NCBI GenBank assembly: GCA_022497145.1
Contig: MU385942.1
Span: 1-64,000, forward strand
Direction: 5' to 3'
Origin: Rostrohypoxylon terebratum
Taxonomy: Eukaryota > Ascomycota > Sordariomycetes > Xylariales > Hypoxylaceae
DNA length: 64,000 nucleotides
Shown: one piece after another, positions 21,319 to 32,793 of the stretch
How positions within the stretch are numbered: the first letter of the stretch is position 1
Layout of the letters: each line of letters opens with the position of its first letter
Position numbers and translations under genes: made by a program
Notes under the pieces: model-generated
Seen by the model: only the letters and a program-made list of their open reading frames with translations
Databases searched by the model: none
What the model was told of the DNA's origin: nothing

Positions 21319-23182
21319 AGCTCTGGCTTCTTACCACTTAACTCGTATTTGGGTTAATGAGTCGGCAATGGGGTTCCTTCGCGGGCTCAGCGTATGAAAC
21401 ATACTGGTGCTGCCAAATGTGGGAGGCCGTTCGTGCGCGAATGGCTTGTACTCTTGTCGTAATATTTGTAAAGAAATACATACAAGGTCGTCGTTGTATC
21501 CTTCCGATGACTGCCACGCTTGTTTGGCTTAGCTTTGTTAAAACTCGCTACGTGCCATCGATGGATGACACGCACGGATTACTGCTAAGTGCGAATGAGT
21601 TCTGTTAGATAGTCTATCAATGGATTTACAAATGAAATCGCTACTGGTCAGGAACACGCTGTGTTTTGTTACGGGCTGCTTCGCTAACGTTTAGGATTTC
21701 GAGTGACAACGTTGTCAGACGCGCTCTCTCACCGCTCAGCGCCTCCGATTCAAGGCAAAGCAGACTGGTCGGAGCTACCGGTGTTCGGGCGGTTAGGTAG
21801 ATGTCCTATTCGCGAATGAAATACGCCACGCAATTGATGGCTTTTGGGTAGGGCAATCATATGACTCCGATCTTGGTCTCGTGGCCGGGTGCTTTGGGTC
21901 GAGGACGGGAAATTCCAAGGTAGGTACTGAGCTTAACCTATCGGAAGTCTTTCCCCGGACTGACCATGGTAAGGTACCAGGCGGTTGGGTGCATGGTAGT
22001 GGTGCTAGTCTCGGATACGTTCTAGAAGGGTCGTCGTAACCTGGATTTGTGCTTTTTCGTTTTTGCCTTAGGCACGAAGTAGTTGGGTAACCCCTTAGGC
22101 TTGACATACAGACAGGTAACATGGACGAAGTTCCGGGACGAATTGTATAGGTAGGTATACATATACACTCACACACATATACATGGGAGAGCGAGGTAAG
22201 ATAAGGTCAGATGCAGATGCGCAACTCACTATTGGCGTTATTGGAGATCGGTACGGTATAAGTGTACCCGCGGCGTGTCCCGCTCCCATTTGTCCAAGGC
22301 TCCAAGCAACCCCCCAACGATTCGAAGCGAGGTGCCCTAGCTCTGCGCTGTTGTAGCTATTCGTAGGTGTTCTAGCTCCGCGAAACGGACGGATGTGGAA
22401 TCCACTAACAACATTAACCTTCTCAGCTACGGAGCTTAAAGACTTAGGTTGGCAGTCTCCACTTACCGGGACTTTTTTTTGGTGAAGGAAGGGAAGAGAG
22501 GGAAGAGATCCGCTTCCCGAAGGTAAACGGGGTAAACGGGGTTACGCAAGAAGGCACCTGGCATGCTTTCCTCGGCTGCCGACGCGCTAATCTCTTCCTT
22601 TCTTATCCGCTGCATGAGTCTAGTGACACCGAAGCTTCCCCTCATTCGCTGATGCGCGGGCTCCAAGTTCTCCGATTCCTTAATTCTGCGTAGAATGGCT
22701 ACGGTGGATTTCGACATCGTGAAGTCATAAATCAATAATAACAATACAAGTCATCCGACCCTACATGTGTATACACGTTCACCGTCGGACAAGAGGTGAA
22801 TGTATATTCGGATTGTTATAGGATCGTTGGGACTCCGATACCCGGGAGCATAGTGAGGAATTGGGTGTTTGAATGATATAATATTGGGGTTGGACGTGTC
22901 ATTGGCGTCTGCACGATTATTGCGGGCTGCGAGACGGTGGTTATAAACTCGACGAGCTGCCAATTCGAGTGGAACAAACTCGCAAAAACATAGCATACTG
23001 TCAAGCTGGAGCTCAGCTGGGACTCAGCTCAATTATCGTTGGAATTTGAGTTATTGGAGGCTATAGTCCCCAATTCCACACCTGCCTCGCGCTGGCTTTG
23101 TTATCATCTACTTTCATATCCAGATACCTACCTCTTACCTACCTGCCTACCTACTAGGTAGGCATACCCACCCTCATCCACA
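21319..23182. other. intergenic
   Basis: 1.86 kb with no recognisable gene. The final 100 bases before the GH127 start contain a polypyrimidine/ACCTACC-rich leader (TACCTACCTCTTACCTACC, 23127-23158). Confidence 0.5.
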
Positions 23183-25826
23183 ATGTCGCACCCCCAAACC
23201 CTCTTCACACAAACCTCCTTCCACGGGCCCTCCCTCCTACAAACCAGACGCACGACGATAGCCCGGACGACCGTCAAAGCGCAGCTGAAGAAGCTGCGCG
23301 ACACGGGCCGGTACGGGTGCTTCTCGCTGCGCCGGCAGCCCGTGTACGACGACCGGTCGCGCTGGCCGTGTCCGCCGCCCGTGTACTGGGACTCGGACAT
23401 CGCGAAGTGGATCGAGGGCGCGTGCTATCTGCTCGCCGAGGTGTACGACGCCGAGGTCGACGCCGCGGTCCGGGACATCGTGCGCATGGCGTGCGCCGCA
23501 CAGGCCGAGGACGGGTACCTGAACACGTGGTTCTTGATCACCGGGGAGGAGCGTTGGGCTAATGTCAGGGATCTGCATGAGTTGTGAGTACGCCCTGTCA
23601 GTTTTTCCTTGTGGTTCGAGGGTTTGGGATGAGGGAGGGAGGGAAGAGAGGGGGGAAGGGAGGAAGGGAAGATGGAAAGGCAGAATTGAAGAACGTCCGG
23701 GTTTGGGGAGGCGAGGGATTGGTCGTAAGCGTGATGCTGGGCTGGGATGGGATGGGTTGAGGGAGGGTTCGGGTTCGAGGAGAGGTTGGCTGACAGGTGC
23801 GTAAAAGGTATTGTGCTGGCCACTTGATCGAGGCTGCGCTGGCGCATAGCAAGTATTACAAGAACGACCTCTTGATGGAGCCGATCGAGAAGTACGTCAA
23901 GTTGATCGCGACAGTTTTTGGTCCGGGGCCGGGTCAAGTAAGTTACTCCCTAAGAAACGTTTTTTTGATTTTCCTCGACGATTCTGTTGCTGATCCTGGG
24001 GGTTGGTATAGAGACATGGCTATCCGGGACATCCAGAGATAGAACTAGCTCTCCTGCGCTTGTATGCGGAGACGGGGAACGAAGACGCCTACAAATTGGC
24101 GAAATACTTCGTCGAGGAGCGTGGTAACCCGACCGGTCAGGAAGGTCTTCCATATTATGACTGGGAGCGAATAAAGCGTGGCGATAGTCCCTGGAAACGC
24201 TCCGACAGTTATCAAATGCACACTAGCAACTGGTATAACCAAGCTCACACACCAATTCTAGAGCAGGATTCCGTCGAAGGCCATGCTGTGAGGGCCATGT
24301 ATCGTAAGTTGATTTCAGAGGACCGTTCTTTTCCTTGAGTTTCCAGGGCTTCCGTTTAACTCTTAGAATCCGACGAAAATGCGCGCCCCCCTCGGTCTAG
24401 CTCGGAGAAGCCACGAATAGTTCGATAGCGACGTCTGGTGATGCCTAGTGGCAAGCAAGGCTCGGTGTTCTCTATCGCGAGCTGAGGGGTGTGCCCTTCT
24501 GTCACTTAAGGGGTTTCAAGCCGGAATAGCGGCCCGCTAGTCCAACTCCTCCAAATCGTAACTGCTGACATAAGGTATGCAGTCTATACTGGGGTTGCCG
24601 ACCTGCTATGTCTGGACGAGCTCGGCGTCAAGTCGTATACCCATAAAAGTGAGTATTTTGGCGCCCTTAGTAGATTATGGAACAATATGGTAGACAAGAA
24701 AATGTACCTCACCGGAGGTATCGGATCAATGTGGCAATGGGAAGGCTTTGGCATCGATTATTTCTTGCCACAAGGGTCTGATGAAGGTGGGTGCTACAAT
24801 GAGACGTGTGCATCCATTGGCGTCATAATGCTAGCTGAGCGGCTACTGCATCTGGACCTCAACTCTAAGTATGCCGACGTAATGGAATTATGCCTATATA
24901 ATGCCGTGATGACAGGGTTGAGTCTTGAAGGAACCGCTTTCACGTACGTGAATCAACTAGCGAGTTCGGATGTAGATAGAAATCGACGAGAGGATTGGTT
25001 CGATACTTCATGTTGCCCACCGAACGTAATGCGGCTTTTTGGCTCGCTCGGCGGATACCTATGGGACTACGGAGGCACCGGAAAGGACGTCTACGTCAAC
25101 GTACATCTCTATACAACAGCCAAGGTCAAGTTTCAAGTAGAAGACCAAGAAATAAGTCTTGAGCAAAAGTCAAATTGGCCTTGGGAAGGCAATACACTAT
25201 TTCAGCTTGAGGCGCCAGCGGCGACAAACGTCACGATCAGGTTAAGGATCCCTTCCTGGGCGCAGGGGAGGTTTACGGTGTGTCCGGGTTCCCCCTAATT
25301 AAGAATCCATCGGGCAATCTCGCTAATGTATAGACAGCTCACCCCGAGCCAGAGGCCTGTAAAGATCGAAAAGGGTTACCTGGAACTTCCGCCAGCTTAT
25401 ACATCTTCAAACAGCGCATTTTCGATCCAGATCGACGAATTTAAGCCTCGATTTATATCCCCGCACCCATATACCAATCAGAATACTCTAACCCTAGCGC
25501 GCGGTCCGTTGATATACTGCGTGGAGGATGTGGATAACCCTTGGGAGCAGGACCACTTCCGCAACGTCGGGATTAAATCCGACTCTCCAGTCTCCGAGAG
25601 CGACGAGGAGCTTGGCCAAATAGGGGAACGATACGTTGCCCTCCGGTCGGTTGGTCTGATCCGTAAAATAGATGATCGGTCCGAGTCTGAGGCCGGAATC
25701 CCCCCCGGCTCATCAGTCCCTCAGACGGTTATGGCGGAGAAGAAGGAACTCATCTTCATTCCTTACTATCTCCGTGCAAACCGTGGTGGCAGGGGTCACA
25801 TGAGAGTTGGTCTCCTGAGACTGTGA
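23183..25826 (+). CDS. GH127 family beta-L-arabinofuranosidase-like protein
   Basis: Five exons: 23183-23583, 23808-23937, 24012-24303, 24583-25277 and 25338-25826; 668 aa. The fold core is an alpha/alpha barrel seen in [17 protein letters not shown] and [14 protein letters not shown] segments, [17 protein letters not shown], then LTGGIGS. The metal site of the family (Bifidobacterium HypBA1: E338, C340, C417, C418) is matched by NETC (E348, C350) and SCCPPN (C418, C419); the first of the paired cysteines is the nucleophile in HypBA1. A beta-sandwich C-terminus ends in [13 protein letters not shown]. No signal peptide is visible, so it probably acts inside the cell on imported arabino-oligosaccharides; the exact substrate is unknown because GH127-like (DUF1680) members differ. 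Intron 3 is 279 nt. A transcription-factor gene follows on the same strand. Confidence 0.92.
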
Positions 25827-26859
25827 GACTTTAATAGAGATCCACGATGACCCTGAGGCAACCCGTGTCACGGTGACATCGTCTTCCGTTCCTACCCAGC
25901 TCCAGTGTCTTAGTGGTGGGATATTGTTGGGGTTAGACGTTGGAATAGGCACGCCGGCGATATCGTCATATGTCGACCCCTTGCATACCCTATCGGGAAA
26001 GATGCATGTTCGGATCTTTCTCCCTACCTAGTCTAGGTACCATACTGCTACGCTACTTTTATTTGAAATTTGGATCCGGACACCACTTTGCTTACCTCAA
26101 CCTTCGATAATCACAAATCTATAGTATGACCAGCTGATTGTCACTTGCGACTTGCGGTATAATCTGTGGTTGCTGATTCTCGTTGATCTCCCTTTTGCAC
26201 AAGTGATAGGCGATCGAGTGGAATCATAAATCCTGGGACCTGGATAATATCGACACCCGCTTATGCTTTATGGCCCCTACCTAATAAGACAAGTCGTTTT
26301 AACCATCAATCTGTCCAACAGAGCTCATTCCGACTACTTAATCGCATAGACACGGAGCTGCTCCGCGAACGAGTCTATAGGCAACTTTATAGCCTCAACT
26401 TTGGACCAATCATTCGCCCTGCTACATCGGTCCTTATTCGCAATTTGGACCCGAGCCCCTTCAGTCAGCAGCATGGATATATCTATCTAATGATTTTAAT
26501 GCTTTGTGGTGAGACGGTTAGGCCTGCACTGGTCCACCAATTACGCTCGTGTCTCCTCACTCGCTTTAATCAATCGGTTACAAATTCCGACGAACCATGG
26601 GACTAAGCGCACCACCAATCTATCATCTTGGCCCTCCATGATCTTCAGAGGCGTTTGCATGGGTTTAGAATTCTTCTAGAAACCCTACGCTACTTTTGGC
26701 GCCCATGGCCGCTGATGGGTTGCACCGGATGCGATTAAGTCTCTATATGCAAATCGCGCATATAGACACCTTCGCTGCGGGTTATAATACGTCGAGAATG
26801 GCTAGGTATCATGAGTCGAAGGGCTAGGCTAAAAGAACCTACTATACGCACATACCGAA
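25827..26859. other. intergenic
   Basis: 1.03 kb between the GH127 and transcription-factor genes on the same strand. Nothing recognised. Confidence 0.5.
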
Positions 26860-28136
26860 ATGGACTTGGACGAAGTCGCAGTCGATGCCAGCTGGCGCGA
26901 GGACCCTTTCCCCGGGAATGAGGCTCAAGAAAAATACCAATGTTCGCGATGCCCCAGTAGTTTCAAGAGACCTGAGCATCTCAAGAGGCATCAACGGAGC
27001 CACGACGGCCACAAGCCATTCATGTGCTCTATCTGCTTGAAGCGTTTTTTCAGGAGGTATACCGCCTCGCTTTTTTCTTCCGTCTTTTCAGCAAAATTAA
27101 GACTAATTTTGAAAGTGACATCCTGACCCGACATGAACTCATGCATATCGCTGCGCAAAGAACTAATCATGCCGTTAGCCACAAGCGAGCGTGTACAGAA
27201 TGCGCGAGGGCAAGAGAAAGGTGTTCCAGGGACGAGCCTTGCCTTAGATGTTCAACTAAGTCTCTCCAGTGTCTCTATCCCGACGATACAGGCCAGAAGA
27301 GCCATTCCTTTGGAGGCGACCATCAGGGCTCCACCAGGAACGAACACGGACAATTCGAAGACCATCTTCTGCTAGCACCGCAACATCCGTCGATACTTCC
27401 AAAGCAAGAAGGATTCTTGCCGTCATCAAACCCAATGCACACCGACGAAGACGACGCACCTCTTCGCGACTTCATACATACGCTTAGATCGCCAACTACT
27501 GCCGCCACTTTACCCTACTCTTTAGACCCTTACAGAAGTAGTGCTTTCAACCTAGACGCATCAGGGATCTCACTCAGCGGTATAGGGGTTGAGTCCAGCA
27601 GCTTTGCTCAACCAAAACCTCTTGCGATAGGCCAACGCGTCCCTCTCTACGGCCAGCCAGGCTCCTCGTTCGCTCTCCCTCGTATACACACTACGCTAGG
27701 GGACTACCACACAAACCTCTCCGCAGACCCCTCGTCATCTTCGTCATTCGACTTCTCCCCTGAAGCAATGAGCTCTTCATCCCACTCCCACTCCCAGTCT
27801 CAGCCCCAGGACCCCTTCTCCCTCCCTACCAACGACACCAGCAGCGCCCTCGGCTCTTCCTCCAGCGACCCGGAAGCAACAGCAGCAGCAGCGTCCTCCG
27901 CTGGTTCTTCAGCGCAACCCGGCGGCTTGCTCACGCTGTCTGATTTCGGAAACCGTCCGATTAACCTCAAGGCGTACGAGCTGATCGCAAGCCACTTTAA
28001 GGAGCTGAGCCTGGAGCAGGGGGTTGATGGGGTGGTGCCGCCTGGGAGCAATAATATCTCGGAGAGCCAGAGGACGGCGCAGCATGAGCTTTTTGTTAAG
28101 CTTTACTATGAAAGGTTTGAGAGACAGGCTTACTAG
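26860..28136 (+). CDS. C2H2 + Zn2Cys6 transcription factor, C-terminally short
   Basis: Exons 26860-27056 and 27116-28136 (59-nt intron); the join rebuilds FRRSDILTRHELMH, the second zinc-finger helix; 405 aa. Residues ~27-81 are two C2H2 fingers (YQCSRCPSSFKRPEHLKRHQRSH and FMCSICLKRFFRRSDILTRH, shown here by their ends). Residues ~94-126 are a Zn2Cys6 cluster (ACTECARARERCSRDEPCLRCSTKSLQC in its six cysteines). A Ser-rich region follows. The family normally continues into the ~250-residue Fungal_trans (MHR) domain starting about LFVKLYYERF; here the frame stops at TAG 12 bases after that point. The product is therefore a DNA-binding half without the regulatory half, or a decaying gene. Its position after GH127 suggests, but does not show, local regulation. 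Confidence 0.82.
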
Positions 28137-31100
28137 GGATTTGCTGTGGGTTTATTGGAGGCGAGATTCCACGGGGAGAGATAGGGGGAGCGGGAAGGAG
28201 AGCGAGCGAGTGGGTATGCCTGGAGCACTGAAAATGCGCCGTGGATTGCTTTGGAGGCTCGTGACAGGAGATTCAAGTCTTGGTTGCTTCAGGCCTCGGA
28301 ACCGAGACTGATGGTTCGCAAACCGTTGAGTTTCTCGTTCTATATCACAACGCTCCCAAGTTGAAACGTGTTGTGATGTAAGGATTTAGGCAGATCATCT
28401 TACCCGTGCACGGCGTAATACCTGGTTGACGCCTGCACAACGAACCGTGAATTGTTTGCCTGGGATCCGCCCCTTCTCCAGCCGGCCTACGCCAATGAAC
28501 GGGCCTCCTGCGACTCAGAGACTGATAATACGATGGATGCTGTGGAACACACGAAGGGGCATGATGTTTCCTTAGCTGTGAGGAAGCTCGGGTTAGATCT
28601 AAGGGGGTGTGCCGTTGAAGCCTAATAGACGGTTGTCCAATGGCCGTGTGCAGCTTAATAAGGTGTATTTAAGGGGTTACCGAGTTGTGACACACCTATA
28701 CATCAGCACAACAATGTCGAGCGGATGGCTGTTTCTAGTAAGCCGGGATATAATAGACATGATATCAAATGAATGGATGTCTTGTTCTTTTGTGATGCTA
28801 GCTGTGTTAGACTGGAAATTCCTTATAGGAATTCCTCATAGGAATTTTGTAGTTTTAGATAGGTTTTGATTATGCGAAGTAGGTAACAACACATACCTAC
28901 TAATATATGACCCTTTTCTAGATGAGTGCGTCTTTCCTACCAATTCTATGGATCTTCGATCATGGGAGCATTTTCTAAAGGTTATTAGGCATAGCTCTTT
29001 CCACTTAGAATTGATTTTTCCATCTATTCTCACAGGCAAAGGGCAAAGGTTGATTGATCTAGACTTTCAGGTTACCAGTATGCACCCCCGCATATAACCT
29101 CAGCTTATTTACACTTCGGGCTAGTAAATCAGCCACATTGCGACCTCAACTATATTCCCCATATTCGTCTCTGGAAGGTGCAACTAATCGTGATGGTAGG
29201 TATAAGATGACATTAATTGGGAAAGAGTCGATGAGATGTTACAGACCGAGTGGGGACTTGTTAGTTGTAAGGTTTAGTAGGTGGTCAATGGGCCAATGTT
29301 CCCAATTGAAGCTCGATTGCTTTTTCTTCCTCTCAACAACATTCAAATCCATCCATCTCAGCAACCAAAGCTACCTCCCTCTTCATTTAAACCCTACCAC
29401 AAAGTCATAGTCATGACGAACGTGGCACCAATGTGATCTCGCCAACTCATCACAAAAATTCATAATGCATAGGTGCCCAATCCGTCCAATCTGTTTGCAC
29501 CCGTCCTCAACACATAAGTATATGTACGCCGAGGTTGCCTTCTTTTCTTTCTTCTTTACAACTGGACCTCGGTGCTGCGATGGTACGTTTTTACACGTCA
29601 AATTACCATTCCGCAATATGTCTTACCTTCTCACGTCGTTCTTGACATGACCCGGGAGCTTCTCGACCAAGGGATTCCTTCCTTGGTTCCTGCATCGATA
29701 TTCCTTAGGCTGAGAAACGCTCAGGTCATCTGCACACGGGCGCATCGTGGGATTCAACTTGCATGGAGGAGGGAAAGGGCATTACCACCTCCATTGCATA
29801 AACAACTCAACCCAAACCCGTGAGCCATGAGCCATGAGCCATGGGTAATCCGGAAATTCTATCTCAAATATCAAGGCAAAGATGCACAAAAACAAAATCG
29901 ATCTTAGACTGAGCCTTGCCAATTCGTCACGCCAGTTCGGGGTATTGATGTCCGCAAGATACTACCTATCCTCGAATAGGAATTCGGTCAGATTGTCTTG
30001 ACCGAGCACATTTATCTCTCAGATCTCTATTGAGTGGAGAACTACGACAGGGATTATAGTCCGCACTATGCCTATCGTGCAGATTTCCCACACTTAACCA
30101 CAGATTCGCATTGGAAAGCCTCACTTCTGCTGAGCTAGCGTATGCGCATCTGGGGCGCGGACTATCGGCCAGATGGACTATAGAGTTATTTCGCGACTCA
30201 TCTGACGAAGGCTGATTAGGCAACGAGCGACATGCAAACAAAAGTTCTGCGTTGGCAAGGCATTCAGTAGGCGGACTGGTTCGCCTGAGAATGGTAGTGT
30301 TTTAGGATCCTAAGCATCCTAGGCTCGAATTTCATTCGATAGCTGGTCCCTATTGAGGCTGAAGTCCTACCCTCTAGTGGCTGTGTCCTACGTGTCTTTA
30401 CAGGCAACCAAGTTCCCTTTCATCTCATGTCGCACAGGAACATTCTGGAAATCCCCTAAGACAGCATTCCCTCCCTTTGCAGTCAGGACGTCGTCCGATC
30501 TGCTTAGGGTCACGACGTTGTCCTAAGCTAATATCTGATTCGACGGTATCTAGCTCTTGATATTACCTACCCCAAGGTGATTTTCGGGTTTCTACAGCTC
30601 CGGGTGCTTGCCAGACTCTTATTATTAGCACAAGTTGCCAATCCCGTCTTATCATCTGCGAATAATGCACCCGAGTGCTTATGCTCGTTGTTCAATTGTT
30701 TCCATATCCTAACATCTTGAACGTCCTATTGAAGTTGTCAGCCTTACCTAGCAGCAACGGTCCGCTCTCATGTGCCATATGGAGCAAGTTTCTTCTTGGG
30801 CTGAACTCTTGGCTCTAATGGTCCACCTTTAGGTGGCATTGCCATGCAGCTAACTAATGTACCTACTTGAGGTGCGCCGCTAAAGTAGTAGCTGTTCATA
30901 GGATATGTTCACCGAACCCAAAGCAGGTGTCTCACTTGAGAGAATTCACAAAACGTCACAGAACTTACATGATATCCTGGGACATTTGGGCAAGTTTAGG
31001 GGCCGTTCGCAAAAGTATTGCTCCGTTGTTGCACCCCTATTACGGAGGACGGCGGGCCTCGGTGTGGCTTATTTTTATCGCATACTGAACAGCCAGTAAC

Positions 31101-31792
31101 TCGGATATACTACCCGAGACCCCCATTTGCACTAGGTACCCCAGGGTGATGCTCTTAGCTACCATGACCAGGAATGAAAATGAGCATGTGTATTCGCTTA
31201 TGATTCCCGGCTTACAGTTAACCTCTTGCTACTTAGTTACATCTAAGCAATATTCTGACAGGAGTTGGAGATCTCAGCAGGGCATCTATTCACGCATCTC
31301 AAAGCCCTAACTATGATCAACGTCCGCCTCACGCTGTCGAAGATATGCAGTTTGAGCCCTAATTTACTCCACCGACACGATTTGAATGGCTGTCACACCC
31401 ATGGACGACTACCATCTATTGGTTAACCTGAGTCTCTGGTAACAATGATAGAAGACAGTATTTTAACAGCCCAATGAACGTCTCAAACCAAACGTCGCAA
31501 TTTCTAGTTTTGTATCACCGCACCTCTCTGTTGTCAACCATTAGGCAACTTAATCCCGTCAACTGCTTTGCATATTCACTATCAACGAAAAATAAGTTTG
31601 CTCTCTGTTCGTCTTCGTTACTCGAATCGCGTCTCCTCTTGGGAGAGATAGCCTCTATCTGTATAAGTACGACTCTGTTCCGTGGAGCGTGTGCTCAATT
31701 TCTCAAGGACAAGACAAAGACCTGTCTAACAAAACGGTACACAGAACGTTGAATCAAGAGAAAACATATCAAATCAACCAATCGACTCAGTT
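28137..31792. other. gene-poor region after the truncated regulator
   Basis: 3.65 kb with no intact gene. About 28225-28350 reads, out of frame with the gene before it, WIALEARDRRFKSWLLQ, which resembles the W-x-x-W-x-x-x-E-x-x-R-R-x-x-x-x-x-x-L-L-D segment of Fungal_trans domains, so part of this stretch may be its decayed second half. Three GAGCCAT heptamers lie at 29822-29842. No transposase or reverse-transcriptase similarity was seen. Confidence 0.45.
29822..29842. repeat. heptamer array GAGCCAT x3
   Basis: Three exact tandem copies of GAGCCAT in gene-poor DNA. Confidence 0.93.
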
Positions 31793-32679
31793 ATGGACCA
31801 AGCATACTTCTCCGGAGCCTCCGGAGCATACATAGGTTATGGAGACCAAACATATTGGTTGACTAGTACAGCCATGGCTCGAAACCCGTCACACGATAGC
31901 GATTATAGCAATTATTCAGAATCAAGCAACGGGCAGTTCGATGTTGCACTATCACCGACCTCCGGGGATATAAACAGTTATGACTTTTTCGATGTGGCAG
32001 GTTCAGGATCCTATATAACAAAAGGGCAAGGATACGACGCGAGTAATCAGACCGATGAGGCCGAATTCCAGTTCCAATTATACGATTTTATTACCGGTGA
32101 ACCTGGGATAGAACCCCACTGGAGACTGAAGCCACAGTATACGACACTTGGTAATTATCCAGCTACTATACCAGCTGATCCGCTCGCCGAAGCGTAAGTA
32201 AAATAACCGGGTTTCTGGAGAGGATTATTTAGGTCCTAATGCTTATATTTAGGCCACGTTCTGCCAATGGTGCTACTGCCAACCCGAGTGGCAAGCACGT
32301 CTGTCTCCAGCCAAATTGCAACGCATCGCCATTCAAACGCAAGGCAGATCTGCAAAGACATTACCACCATAAACATCGTGACGCCAACCAAAAGAAACCG
32401 TTCCCTTGCGACTGGAAAAAATGCCAGAGATCTAAAGAACCCTTCTATCGGCTCGATCACTGTAGAGAGCACTATCGTGACTTTCACATGGAAGACTTGC
32501 TACGACGCGGGTCAAACAAGGAGACTCCTGAATGGTGGAACAGTCGAAATATTCATCACGGATGGTATCGATGTGTTAAGTGCCTCAGCCGCATTGCTAT
32601 CGATGGCAAGCACTTCGAATGCAACAAATGCAAAACGAGCTGTGAGCCAGAGAGGCGGAAGATTAGGGGCTACAAATGA
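31793..32679 (+). CDS. C2H2-type zinc finger protein
   Basis: Exons 31793-32193 and 32253-32679 (59-nt intron, GTAAGT to TTTAG); 275 aa. The first ~130 residues are Ser/Tyr/Asp-rich and look disordered. Two C2H2-like fingers follow: CLQPNC with HYHHKH, and CDWKKC with HCREHYRDFH. A third zinc ribbon has paired CVKC and CNKC about 18 residues apart. This arrangement is common in a lineage-expanded fungal family of unknown function. The stop codon lies within the first unit of a 72-bp tandem duplication (32650-32793), so the natural C-terminus may have been changed. It stands alone in a gene-poor region. Nuclear DNA or RNA binding is inferred from the fingers only. Confidence 0.8.
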
Positions 32680-32793
32680 GCGGTGACGTATTCGATACTA
32701 AGCTTCAACACTATAGCTACCGAGAGGCGGAAGATCAGGAGCTACAAATGAGCGGTGCCGTATTCGATGCTAGGTTTCAACACTGTAGCTACC
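32650..32793. repeat. 72-bp tandem duplication across a stop codon
   Basis: Unit 1 is 32650-32721 and unit 2 is 32722-32793, with the first few bases of a third (GAAAGGC). The units differ at 7 of 72 positions: six transitions and one transversion. The C2H2 gene's TGA (32677-32679) lies in unit 1. In another frame both units are open (from 32676 to 32924). Confidence 0.93.
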
